Shown here piece after piece: positions 20,713-31,470 of a DNA stretch of 64,000 nt. Position 1 is the stretch's first letter; each line of letters begins with the position of its first letter. This stretch comes from Phaeosaccion multiseriatum. Its lineage: Eukaryota; Ochrophyta, other classes. The notes beneath the pieces are model-generated. The model ran no database searches and was not told the origin of the DNA. It saw only the letters and a list, made by a program, of their open reading frames with translations. The DNA is taken from the NCBI GenBank assembly GCA_965112735.1, contig OZ218961.1, positions 868,001 to 932,000 of the forward strand. Reading direction: 5' to 3'. The position numbers and the translations under genes were made by a program.

Positions 20713-22446
20713 ATGGCCGACCCCCACGAGCTGAGCGAGGAGAAGAAGAGAGACTATGGCTACGGGGTCCCAAACTGGTCGCCGTACTATAAGATGGAGG
20801 GGGAGTACGACCCCGAAGCAGAGAGGCTCAAGTCTTCCAAATTCCTGGCGTATGATAAGTTGATACCGCCTCAGTACGTGCCCTTGGAGGAGCATGAGAG
20901 AACCGACGGACTTCGGCGGCTGTACGGGAAGAGCGTCAAGTGCGCTCTGGGGTGGGACTACGAGAGCAGCGCGGATGGGAGGAGGCTGAAGGAGATCGGG
21001 CAAGGCCTGCCCACCTGGAGTCCGCTGTACAGAGGGGCCTTGGACAAGTCGAAGAAGCAACCATCTGCAGCAGCAGCAGAAGAGGAAGTAGCAGAATCAG
21101 CAGCAGCAGCAGCGGATTCTAAGAAAATCCTGCTGGCAGTGGCTAGCGCACCATCGATAGGGGGGGGCGAAGACTCGTCCGGCAGAGGGTCGGGACAGAA
21201 GGGGCAACAACAACGTCAACAGCAGAAACCACAACAAGTAGAGAGTCAGAGTCAAAGTGACCAGGAGCATGGCCCTACGAAGAGCAAGGAGGCCAGTGAC
21301 AAGCAGCAGCAGGGTGCGATGCTGACCAGAAAGGAGTTTGAGAAGCTGAAGAGAAAGGCTGCCCGAAGAGCCCGGGGGGGTCCCGCCGCGGCCAGGCATT
21401 TGGATAGAGGCTTCGTGGCCATGACAGAGAAGCTCAAGGCAGAGCGTGGTGAGGAGGAGAGGAGGAGAGAGGAGAAGCAGGCACGAAAGCTCAGGGCCGT
21501 CATGGAGCAGGGGGAGAGGTTGAAGGGTTCCGCGTCTATGCCTTCACTGCCCAAGCAGGAGCAGCGGCAGCTCAAAGCGCCTTCCTCAGGCACTAGTGCC
21601 AATCAGCGAGAGGTAAGCTCATCAGTAGTCCCCTGTGCCCAAGCGAACATGGAGGAGGAGGAGGAGCAGAGGCAAACCACCAAGTCCCAGTCCAACATGA
21701 CCGCGAAGGAACGAGGTGCGTACGTGCCTCACTGAGTGCAGAGGGACAGAGGGGACACAGGGGAGAGAGGGAAGGGAAAGTATGGCTCGTCTGACAGCTA
21801 AGCTCTGACACGCATGACGAGTGAAGCAGCTTCCCATCCCCTATGCGGCACACACACACACATCACTCATACACACACACTCACTCTCTCTCTCACACAC
21901 GCGAGCACCGGCTTGGTCATTCACTGACATACCTGCCTACCATCCCACAGACTACGGATACGGCTTCCCCGCGTGGAGCCCCTTCGCGTACCACAATGCC
22001 GCTCTGGAGGAGCATCTCAAGAAAGACACGTACCGGACCTGCGCGCAGGTCATAGGAGACTGTAAGTGGACGGGTTGGTAGTATGGGTGGAGGGCACGGG
22101 AGTATTTTTCTTAAGCAGACCGGTTGGTAGTTCATCGTGAGAAGGTCGGGTTGACGAGCTGCTAGTTCGGAAGGGACAGGAGACAAGGAAGTAGTTCATC
22201 CGAAGTAGACGGATTGGGTATCTCATTGGAAGTAGACAAGAGACTGGAGTGTCCCAACAACGGCCTCCTCGCTGCCCGCGCCCCACCGGGACGGAGAGAA
22301 ACCGGGCAACACTGCTTGTTCTCCTCTGACTCAACCATCTCCACTCCTCCTCCTCCCTGCCAGATGGACCTACGCGCCAACTCGCCCCCATCACCAAATA
22401 CATGGACGAAGAGAGGAGAATTATGGCCTCCACCAAACCCTTCTAA
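20713..22446 (+). CDS. Protein with repeated YGYGxPxWSP motif, family not recognised
   Basis: Three exons join in frame: 20713-21715, 21951-22061 and 22364-22446, giving 398 residues. The motif occurs at the N-terminus (RDYGYGVPNWSPYYKM), again as GQGLPTWSPLYRG near residue 100, and in exon 2 (DYGYGFPAWSPFAYH). Between the second and third copies lies a charged, Gln/Arg/Lys-rich segment of about 230 residues, probably helical or disordered (REEEKQARKL-type). The end is compact and basic (PITKYMDEERRIMASTKPF). I know no family with this motif; repeated aromatic/Pro tags of this kind can be structural or scaffold-binding elements, but that is a guess. The start is the first ATG after a pyrimidine-rich leader, in head-to-head arrangement with the IQ-like gene. 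The splice sites are canonical and all phases agree. Confidence 0.75.
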
Positions 22447-23366
22447 CAAGGCGGTGGGAAGTACCGAGCAAACTGGTTCTACGCATTGTTCGGCCATCTG
22501 TGAGGGAGGGCGAAGGGGGGAGGGGGAAGGGGGTGAGGCGGCGTATGTCTGGGGTGGGTGGGTGGCGGGTAGGTGGAGGTGGATGGGGGTGAAGGAGGGA
22601 GAGGGATGGACGGATGAGGCTGAATGCCGGACGGCTGTGACCCAGACACATACACGCATGCGCGCACGTACACACACACACCCACACACACACACACCAC
22701 ATGCGCGCGCGTACACGGTCGGTGTTGCTCTTCTTTCTGTAGCGAGGGCGATAAGCCCATATGCCCGGTATTTAGGAATAGCGACGGGTGGTGAGACAAC
22801 CACATGATAGCGAGGGATGGAACGACCCCGTACTCTATCGGAAGATGCACACAGCCTACCTTTGTCCCCTCAAGTCAATGAGGGGAGTATCAGGACTTCT
22901 TTGGATGAGGGGTGTCAGGACTGAGGTGTACAGAGGAGGAGTGAGGAGGTCGTAGTGGGGGGCCAGGAGAGTGACCAGGAAAGTCGCAGAGGATAGACAC
23001 ATGCAAGTACAGTAACGCCGTATTTTTCTTCTACACACACAAAACGCACGCACGCACGCACGCACGCACGCACACGCACACGCACACGCGCACACGCACG
23101 CACACGCTCGCACGCAGGCGAGCTGTTGAAAAGCTTGTCAATTTTATTTACGACGAAGAATATAAAATCGTAAGATACGGCACCACCCCGGGGAAAAAAA
23201 TTTTGATCCCCCCCCCCCTCGTGGGCTGTCAGCCCGCCAACCACTGCCATCCATTCGAACCATCCTCTGCCATCCATTCGAACCATCCTCTGCCATCCAC
23301 CCACTTATGACATGGACTCAGCCATCTCCTGCAGCATTGTGCTGCGTGCGCCCCTTTGGCCGAGGG
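22447..23366. other. Intergenic, repeats only
   Basis: Contains an AC-rich run at about 22644-22715, a (CGCA)n/(CACG)n run at about 23036-23118, a poly-C run at 23211-23219, and a 26-bp unit containing CCATTCGAACCATCC repeated at about 23245-23297. No gene is supported. Confidence 0.7.
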
Positions 23367-24959
23367 TCAAGTGACGCCATCCCTCCCTCTTGGTCCTCCT
23401 CTGCCTCCTCTCCCTCTCAAGGGCAGGGTCACACAACTTCGCTCCACAGACAGCACGAACCTCACAATCTCCTTGACCTTGCACTCCTCCAACAGTGAGC
23501 CTGCGTCGTCTATATCTCTGCGGCCCCACTTCACTACATCCGCCACCGAAGCCCCTCCTTCCCGAATGAGTAGCTTCGCGACTTCGAACCGACGGGGCTC
23601 ATCTCCGTATGTCGGGACTGCTGCCTCCCAGAGCGGCGTACAGCATCGAGCCCCGGCATTGGCGTCCGCACCCAACGAGAGAAGTGCCCGCACAACTGGA
23701 GTATGTCCTAAGATGGCGGCGATCGCCACCGGGCTGCGTCCCTGCTCGTCGAGCTTGTCTATTGTCGAAGGGCTTGCTGGTGTCAAAAGCGTCCGCACAC
23801 AGTTCACGTGTCCGTAATGAGCAGCGACGCGAAGTGGCGTAAACCTGCCGGGGTTGACTTCAATATCCACCTTAGCGTTGGCGGCGATCAGCTCCTGGAT
23901 CACCAACGCGTGACCGCTGTGGGCCGCAGCGTACAGCCCAGTCCTACCCACGTCATCTCTGTGCGTCGCATCTGCTCCAGCCCGAAGCAAACGCCTCACC
24001 ACAGACAAGTTCCCACCCTGGCAGGCTGCGGTGAGGAGGCAGCCGCCCTCCAGTGTAAGCAGGTGTACGTTCGCACCGCTTTCAGCAGTACACGCACCAC
24101 GGGCTCAAACCCCAATAAACAGGGATACATGAGCGGTACAAAGCCTTGATGGTCCCAACGGTCGACGTCCGCACCCGCAGAGAACAGCTCTTGGACGGCT
24201 TGATGATGCCCGTTTCCAGCGGCTATGTGCAGGACGGAGAGACGCGGAACGCTCGGCACATTGTTATTGCCCGGCAAATTGAGTTGTGCGCCTGAGGCGA
24301 GCAGAACGCGTAGGACCGCAACGTCGCCTATCGCGGCGGCATGGGAGAGGGCTGTTGAGCCTTTGGGGTCATTGAGGTGCACATTCGCACCAGCTGTGAG
24401 GAGCTGCTGTACGACAACGTGGTTCCCAGTCACGCTGCTGGCACACATTAAAGGAGTCAGGTGTTCGTACGGTTTTGAAGTGTAGGCATCCACCGAGGCC
24501 CCCTCCTGCAACACGAGTGCTACAACGTCCGCCCTTCTTCGGTGCGCGGCCCTTGCGAGGGGTGTCATCCCTAAGGCGTCAACGGGCTCGTCTAGGCAAG
24601 CCCCCGCCCCCCCTCCTTGCCCAGTAGCGCCCGTAATGCCATGTCCACCGCACGCAAGTCTCTGGTCTCGATCACTTCGCCAAGGCGCCTCGCCTGGGAC
24701 CGCATTAGAAGAGGAGAGAGAAGAAGGGAGCGAGCGGGCTTGAGTGAAGAAACACCACGTGGGGCCATGAAAGAGGTGAAGTACTTTCTGGGTGGCTTCT
24801 AAAAAGCCCCACCCGTCCAACCTCCTCTGAACGATCAGATCTTCGTACCTCCTGGCTGAGTTTTCGTGTGGCACCCCTCGGCATCGTGGAGGAGGAGAAG
24901 AGGGGCCGCCGTCTCGCCTCTTCTCTTTCGCGGATGTACTCGTCATAAATTTCATTCAT
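23367..24959 (-). pseudogene. Ankyrin-repeat protein gene with two apparent 1-nt frameshifts
   Basis: Exon 1 (24959-24849, MNEIYDEYIREREEARRR) joins in frame to ARRLGEVIETRDLRAVDMAL at 24693. About ten ankyrin repeats then run to 23367. The repeats are well formed (GMTPLARAAHRRRADVVALV; GSTALSHAAAIGDVAVLRVL; GRSPVAIAAILGHTPVVRAL). Two breaks interrupt the frame: one in a seven-G run at about 24608-24614, where eight Gs would keep frame, and one at about 24075-24081, where KA runs into VRTYTC instead of GANVHL. Both behave as single-base deletions. Either these are assembly errors and the gene is intact, or it is a young pseudogene. The repeats contain no stop codons once the shifts are allowed for. 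Ankyrin repeats are protein-binding scaffolds; no partner or catalytic domain is visible. Confidence 0.72.
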
Positions 24960-25357
24960 CTTCTCCTCCCTCCCGTCCCTTTTCCTGTAATAAGCCTCCT
25001 CCCTCCCTCCTTTAAGCTCGCTCTGACCTCCGTTAGACCCACGCCCTGAGGATGGATGAAATGTGAGACGCAGAAAAATACAAACGGCGGATAATGATAC
25101 CTTTCATTGTCGTGTTGGAATCCGCGCAACAGGTTGGCTTGTGTCCGTGCAGAAGAGAGGGGGATTAGAGAGGACTTAAAAACTTGCAGATCCAGCCGCG
25201 GGCTGCGAGACATCCTGCCGACGGATAGGGTCATCACGGCGGCCGGGAAGTGGGTGCCGTTTAAAGGGCAAAGTCCATTCGCCACCACCACCATTACCAC
25301 TAGTCCAGCTCCAGAAAGCTCCCTCCTCCCCACCATCAGCCTCCCATCAGCCCCACG
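24960..25357. other. Divergent intergenic region
   Basis: About 400 bp between the starts of the ankyrin gene (-) and the SNF5 gene (+). No repeat array and no supported ORF; presumably a bidirectional promoter and leaders. Confidence 0.5.
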
Positions 25358-26488
25358 ATGCAGGAGGGAAGTGGTGGTACTGGAGTTGGGAGCAGTGCAG
25401 AAGAAGGGACGGCAGCAGCTCGGGACGCCGTAGCCGTCAACGGGTATAGCAGCAAGGAGACGGGAGTCGCGGTCGAGGGCAGCAACGGCCTTGATGGCGA
25501 CCCCCAGACCGGCGGAAAGGGCCTCGTCCCTGCCACAGAGTCGAGGGGGGATGTGCCGTCTTCTCTCCAGCTCTGTCAGCAGCAGGAGGTGGGCTGCTCC
25601 TTGGGAGGGAGCATTGGGCTGATCCCCACCGGTCTCCGAGAGTGCCTTGTACCCATCAAGATTAACATTGAGAGCGACGGTATGCGAGTGCTGGATACAG
25701 TCGAGTGGAACCTGCATGACGACCAGCTCTCCCCAGAGGCGTTTGCTTCGCTCATGGCCTCCGACCTCGACCTTTCGGACGGTATGGAGAGGGCGATCGC
25801 CCTGCAGATTAAGGAGCAATTAGACTGCTTCGAGGCCGCCACGCCGCTGTGGATGCAGGAGGGGGCGAGTATGACTCGTGTGCTGAGAGGGCCGCAAACT
25901 TACAGCAGCAGCAGCAGCAGCACCGAGAGGAAGAGGAAGAGGAGCAGGAGTAGTGAAGGCACTGGTGCTGCCACCACCGTCAATGGAGCAGGAGGGGGAG
26001 GAGAAGAAGAAGGAGAAGACCAAGAGAAGCAGGCAGAGACAGCACCCGTGCTATTGTTGCACGAGGTAGGGGTGGAACTGACGGACCTCCGAGAGCTCAG
26101 GCTTGACATACGATTGGGCGGTATCAGGTACACAGATCGACTGGAGTGGGACATCAACAATCCTCTCAACGACGCTGCCGAGTTCGCCAGGGTAACCGTC
26201 GATGACCTGGCCCTTCCGCAGGAGTTCGAGAACGCCATTTCCTCGTCTATTCACGAGCAATGCGTCAATATTTTGCAAGTAGCGTGCCGGGTGCCGGGCA
26301 AAGTGGTGCTGGCGAAGACTGGTGATGGTGGTGGTGGGGGGGGGGTAGCAGGCCGCAGCTTGGTTGGGGGCGGGGGGCGTGCAGTGAGGAAGCGGCGGAG
26401 GGGGAAGGGTGCAGAGGAGGAGGAGAACGAGGAGGAGGGGGGGGGGCAAGAACGTGAACAGGACGACTCAAGGGAGAAGAGCAACGGC

Positions 26489-26537
<49 letters not shown>

Positions 26538-27766
26538 GCAGCAGCGGCAGGACAAAGATTAAGAATGGGAAGAAGGTACAGAGCAACGAAGGAGATGGGG
26601 CAGGGGCTAATGCTTACAACTCTGGCGGCACGGACAAAAGCAACATCATAAGAACGAAGGGAGAAGCCAAGGAGTGGAGCCACAGTGTGCGCCTGGTGGG
26701 TCCCATGGAGCAAATGGATTTCCGGTCCGAGGTGTACAAGTACTATCGCCCGTCTTCGCACCCCTCCCACGCCGTCCTCCGTCTACAGGAAGACCTCTCT
26801 CATCGAGGGGAAGGAGGAGGCATGCCCCACGGGGGCTCTTCTTCGGATTCGAGCTTTCGCCTCTCTGGAGGAGGCACCAACCGCTCTGACATTCTGGAAA
26901 GAATGGCCCATTTGCATTACGTAAGGGGCCCCCCTCCCTTTGGTGAAGGGGATCCACAGGAGCAGCTGCAGCAGCAGGAGCAGGGGCAGAAAACCAGCGC
27001 TGCAGGGGGCGGCGGCGGTGACGGCGGCGGTGGAGGGTCGGGATCGTCATCGTCAGGCGGACACAGGAGTGGCGGGGGTGGGGGTGAGGGGCCTGACGGG
27101 GGGCGTAGAGGAAGTCACCACAGTCATAACAGTCATAACAGCAGCAGCAGCTCTTTGACATCTGCAGCAGGGGCGGGTCGACAGGGGACAGTGCAGGGGC
27201 AGGGGCAGGCTATGCCAGCAGAAGAATGGGGCGGGGAGGGGGGCACCGGGGCTGGGGAGGGGAGCAATGGCGTGATGGAAGACCAGGAAGCAGCAGCAGT
27301 TAGTAGTACAGCAGCCGGAAGGAGAGCAGCTGCGGCAGTCACCTCCTCCTCCCCCTCTTCATCATCTGCCACTGCCCCGACCACCGCCTCCGCCTCGTCC
27401 CCTTCCTCCGCTTCTTCCAAGTCGAGAAGCGACAACAACAAGAGAGGCACGCCCCCTTTGCCGCCCTCGCAGCAGGCAGAGGGGGGCTTACTTCAGGGGG
27501 CGCCGCATCAGCAGGTGCAGCAGCAGGGAGGAGGAGGTGGAGGAGGAGGAGGAGGAGGAGGAGGAGGAGAAGGAGGAGGAGGAGGAGGAGGAGGAGGAGG
27601 AGGAGGAGGAGGAGGAGGAGGTGGCGGTGGGGGGGGGGGGGGGGGGCGGGGACGGGGGCTTCTTGCAGCAAGCAGTGGCGCAGCAGCAGCACCATCAGCA
27701 GCAGGATGTGCACGCGCAGCAGCGACAACAACAACAACAGCAGCACCAGCAACAGATTCAGTGGCA

Positions 27767-27811
<45 letters not shown>

Positions 27812-29518
27812 ACAGAAGCTCCATCAGTATCAGCAGCAGCGAGCCCAGCAGTTTCAGCAGCACCCCGCTCCGCCGGCCCAGCAGCAGCAGCAGCCGCAGC
27901 AGCTACACCCGTCGCCCTCCCATCCCCAGCCTCCCCCTCCTCAGCAGCAGCAGCAGCAGCAGCAGCAGATGGCACCCTCTGAGGCGATGCTGGCTCAACA
28001 GGAGAAGGAAAGGCAGCAGAAGAAAGCACTGAAGAAGATGAAGAGACAGCAGCTCGCACAGAGGAAGAAGGCGGAGCAGCAGCAGGCGATGCTCGTGCAG
28101 CAAGAGCATGAGCGACTCCAGCACCAGCAGCAGCAGAAGCAGCAACAACAACAACAGCAGCAGCAGCAGCAGCAGCAGCATGAACTTGCCCTCTACCAAC
28201 AGGCACAGCAGGCGCAGTTGCTCTCTCCCTCATGGATGGGTGATTACAGGTAAAGTGGCAGTCCGAGTCAGCAGGGAAGGGACAGAGAGGGGGGTTGAAA
28301 GGAGCAGGAAGGAGTGGACGTCTTCTTTTGACCCCATGCATTCCAGTTCGATCGATCCATTCCTTCGATGATTGTGTTGCTTTCTTTGTTGCTGTTGTGC
28401 CTTCTAGACAGCCCCCTCTATCCTGGCACCTTCGCCGCTGCTGCCGTCCTTTGGAAGCTTTTGACTTCATTTGGCCTTCTCGCAAGTGCTGACTCTCTCC
28501 CCGCACCACCATCGGTGTATTCTCCTCCTCTTCTCCCCTCCCATCTCCTCTCCTCTCCTCTTCTCCCCTCCCTTGTCTTCTCCTCTTCTCTCCTGTCCCA
28601 TTCCTCTCCCCTCCTCCACTCGCCTCCTCTCCTTGCCTCCCCTTCCTCTTCATCAGCCATACACAGCAAGGACAGGGCCAGCAGACACCACCGCCTCACC
28701 CCCAGCAGCAGCAAATGCTCCAACTGCAGCAGCAGCATATGGGCCAACAACAACAACAGCAACAGTTGGTGCTACAGCAGCAGCAACAGCAACAGCAACA
28801 ACAACAGCAACAGCAGCAGCAACAACCGCAACAACAACGGCAGCAGCAGCAGCAGCAGCAGCAACCGCAGTACCACCATCCCCACCAGCAGCAGCACCAG
28901 GGACAGGGACAGGGACAGGGACAAGGACAACACGTGTCTATGCTTCAAATGCGTCAGCACCAGCACCAGGAGCAGTACCATGAGCGGCAGCTCCACCACC
29001 TCATGCTGCTTCAGGACGATCAACCTCAGGACCAACAGCAGGGGCAGGGGCAGGGGCAGCATGCACCGTCCACCGCCGCCCCACCGCCGCCACAGCCGGG
29101 GTCGCAGGGCTCACACCAGCAGATTCTGCCAACACACCAGCAGCTACAGCTACGACAGATGCAGCAGCAGCAGCAGCAACACCAGCAGCAACAGGCTCAG
29201 CAGCAGCATGGACAGGGGCAGGGGCAGGGGCCGATTCAGCAGCAGCAGTTGGTGATACAGCAGCAGGATGGCGCAGCACAGTCGTCTCCAAGAGCAGGTG
29301 GGGGCGAAGGAGGAGGAGGAGGAGGAGGAGGAGGAGGAGGAGGAGGAGGAGGAGGAGGAGAAGGAGGAGGAGAAGGAGGAGGAGGAGGAGGAGGAGGAGG
29401 AGGAGGAGGAGGAGGAGGAGGAGGGGCAGATGGGAATACGAATGGGAGGGTGGGCATGGGACGACAGCAGCAGCAGCCACCCTTGGATCCGTCGAACGGG
29501 ACGGGTCAGGATGCCTAA
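25358..29518 (+). CDS. SNF5: SNF5/SMARCB1/INI1 homolog, SWI/SNF remodeller core subunit
   Basis: Contains the paired SNF5 repeats. Repeat 1 is at about residues 97-157 (LVPIKINIESDGMRVLDTVE, then a LSPEAFA helix) and repeat 2 at about 240-310 (LRLDIRLGGIRYTDRLEWDI, then AAEFARVTVDDLALPQEF). SNF5 proteins are core subunits of SWI/SNF and RSC nucleosome remodellers and contact the nucleosome acidic patch. A second conserved-looking patch (MEQMDFRSEVYKYYRP) follows at about 450. The first exon stays open to 27982, but past a run of about 18 Gs (27630-27647) another frame becomes Gln-rich with a coiled coil (KKALKKMKRQQLAQRKKAEQ) and ends at a donor at 28251. That frame joins in phase to exon 28657-29518, again Gln-rich, closing with poly-Gly. 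The true product therefore probably changes frame in the G-run, by assembly error or real polymorphism. The SNF5 domain is certain; the tail is not. Confidence 0.82.
27531..27647 (+). repeat. (GGA)n followed by about 18 Gs inside the SNF5 gene
   Basis: The trinucleotide tract is followed by a homopolymer G-run. It sits at the point where the SNF5-domain frame and the Gln-rich tail frame part. Confidence 0.85.
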
Positions 29519-29590
29519 GGACATGAAGCAGTGGGTACACGCCAATGGACACCCCTGCGACTGCCAGGACTGAGAGGAGAAAAGCTGGCA
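29519..29590 (+). pseudogene. Orphan 3' end of the F-box-like/ankyrin family
   Basis: Just after the SNF5 stop, another frame reads MKQWVHANGHPCDCQD and stop, identical to the C-terminus of the intact family member at 47129-48169. The similarity continues past the stop into the 3' UTR (ACTGAGAGGAGAAAA, as at 54300-54315). No other part of the family is present upstream, so this is a copied or rearranged 3' fragment. Confidence 0.8.
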
Positions 29591-29998
29591 AAGAGAGAGA
29601 GAGAGAGAGAGGGAGAGAGAGCTGGGGCAGATGGCAAAGAGTGCGACAGTGCGACAGCAGGTTACTAGTACGGTGGTAGGGGGTATGTAGTTGAGCGCAT
29701 GGTTTGCATGGTTCAGAGGTCATTATTCTCTCCGCCACAGCGCGCTAAATAGCAGTCAGAAGGCATGAGCGGGAGACAGGGCCAGAGTGGAGATGGCAGC
29801 AGCAGAGGAGAGAAGTGGGGAGAAGCAGGAACGGAGGAGCAGAGAGAGAGAGGGGGGGGGGGACAGGATGGCGAAAGCAGCAAGCAAAGTATTGATAAGC
29901 TGATAATTATATTTATACACCACACATTCTTTCAGAGAGGGGGGATGATTTATGTCAAGGCCACTTCTGGCTTATACCATCCGCTCGCTCTCTGTTTC
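29591..29998. other. Intergenic
   Basis: Contains an (AG)n run at 29594-29622 and no gene. It lies between two converging 3' ends of the F-box-like/ankyrin family. Confidence 0.6.
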
Positions 29999-31013
29999 TC
30001 AGTCCTGGCAGTTGCAGGGGCAGCCATTGGCGTGCACCCACTGCTTCCATCTCCTCAAATGCTGTGGCCTCGATATGCCATTCTTCCTCCCCATACCATT
30101 CTCCGTACTCTCTGTCCCTGATGACCTGCGGGCACGACTTTTCGTCCCACTCGCACCACACTTGCGCTAATCGGAGGCATTTCAGCGCGGCAAGGCTCTT
30201 ACCGAGCGCGAGTGCGAAGAAACACACCTCAGCATTCCAATTGCAGAGGTGGCGAGCATTGGTGTGGAGGAACTGCAGCACCTCGAGATGGCCCCCTCCA
30301 GCTGCAAACCAAGCCCCACTACGCCACGCGATGTGTTCATTCTCTTCCAGCAAGGCCCTTGTGGGAGGATCCTCGAGGAGCCACTTCACGACGGGGATAT
30401 GCCCAGCTCCACATGCTTCGGCCCAAGACGGGCCAAGATCAGCATGACCTTCTTCCGACACCAGCCACTTGAGCATGTCCAAATGTCCCTCCTTTGCAGC
30501 CCAGACACACACGGGGCGGCGGGTACCGTACCATGGGCACTGCTCCTTATCGGGAAGGTCCTCCGAGCGCAGCCACTTCAGTACTGTCAGACCATGCTTT
30601 CTGTTCTTCGCTGTCGCCTCACACACCCTTCGATCCCAGGCACAGTCCTTGCCATGGAGGGCCTTGCATACCTCGACATCTCCGTAGCCTCACACACCCT
30701 TCGATCCCAGGGACAGTCCTTGCCATGGAGGGCCTTCCATACCTCGACATCTCCGTACCGGGCAGCGGCCTTGAATAGCTTGGCACTTAGCTCCAGCCCC
30801 TGCGAACTTCATGTCGCCCAGCCAGTTCACGCACTGCAAAGAGCTGACCACAGATGAATAGCCTGTCTTCCCTGGTGGATACGAAGCAGCGTAGTTGGCC
30901 TTCCACTCCTTGCACACACCAGCCACGAAAAAGAAGTGCCCCTTTCCCACGGAGGAGAGAAGTCGAGCTGTATCCCCCCTCAGACTGCATGGCGCGAAAC
31001 CATCTGTGACCAT
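29999..31013 (-). pseudogene. Decayed F-box-like/ankyrin paralog
   Basis: Aligns along most of its length with the intact paralogs at 47129 and 53304 (VAGVCKEWKANYAASYP; HGLTVLKWLRSEDLPDKEQC; WDEKSCPQVIRD). Breaks seen: a 71-bp tandem duplication (30616-30686 and 30687-30757) that shifts frame; a one-base insertion near 30048 that turns the conserved KQWVHANG tail into EAVGARQW; loss or divergence of the N-terminal F-box-like helix; and a frame change after QCVNW. The original stop would be at 30001-29999. The frame that remains open from 30626 starts with GTG, not ATG. Confidence 0.82.
30616..30757 (-). repeat. 71-bp tandem duplication in the decayed paralog
   Basis: Two adjacent 71-bp copies differ at only a few positions. 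Each encodes, in one frame, the ankyrin piece YGDVEV-KALHGKDC-WDRRVCEA. 71 is not a multiple of three, so the duplication shifts the frame. Confidence 0.9.
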
Positions 31014-31074
31014 GGTTTCTGGCTGCAGTACTGTAGTACTTCGCTCGAGGGCACAGCAGCACGCAAGGGATTTT

Positions 31075-31375
31075 GCTGAGACAGAGGAGAGAAGAAGGGA
31101 AACTGTAAGGGGCCGACTCTCTTTCTAGTGCTGCGGGTACGTACTTAACTCCCGAGACGGACGGTGGGGATAATTTGTCTTCTGTGAGAATGGAGGAGAA
31201 AGGCAACAACACCAACACAGAACTTGCTGCTTTTCCGGCCTCACTCCTGCTTCCCCGCCCCCACGCCCGCTCACCCGGCCCCTCCCTTCACCTACTCCGC
31301 TTTTCTCATTGTGCGTGCCGCTGCTGCTGCTCCCCTTACGCAGAAACTCAAAAGGATCGACTCATTCATACATCA
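31075..31375 (+). promoter_or_regulatory. Leader shared by the FNIP gene and the ankyrin gene at 53304
   Basis: Resembles 52985-53215, upstream of an unrelated gene, in the same orientation: GAGAGAAGAAGGGAAA with AGGGGCCG, CCACGCCCGCTCA, CTACTCCGCTTT, and CGCAGAA-CTC followed by AGGATCGACTC. Similarity stops before either coding region. It looks like a promoter or 5' UTR that was duplicated or exchanged. Confidence 0.6.
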
Positions 31376-31470
31376 GCCTGCTTGCTGCCTTTGGCTTTCC
31401 TTGCTGTGTCTGAGTGGGGCTTGGCTGGGAGCAGCAAAGCAGCAAGGCAGCAAAGAGAAAGAAGGAAGGG

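Noticed and set aside
23245-23297. tRNA B-box-like CATTCGAACC
   Set aside because: It belongs to a 26-bp tandem repeat with no tRNA arms around it.
24705-24959. Separate short protein MNEIYDEYIREREEARRR read straight through
   Set aside because: A donor at 24848 joins this segment in phase to the ankyrin exon at 24693, which explains it better as exon 1 of that gene.
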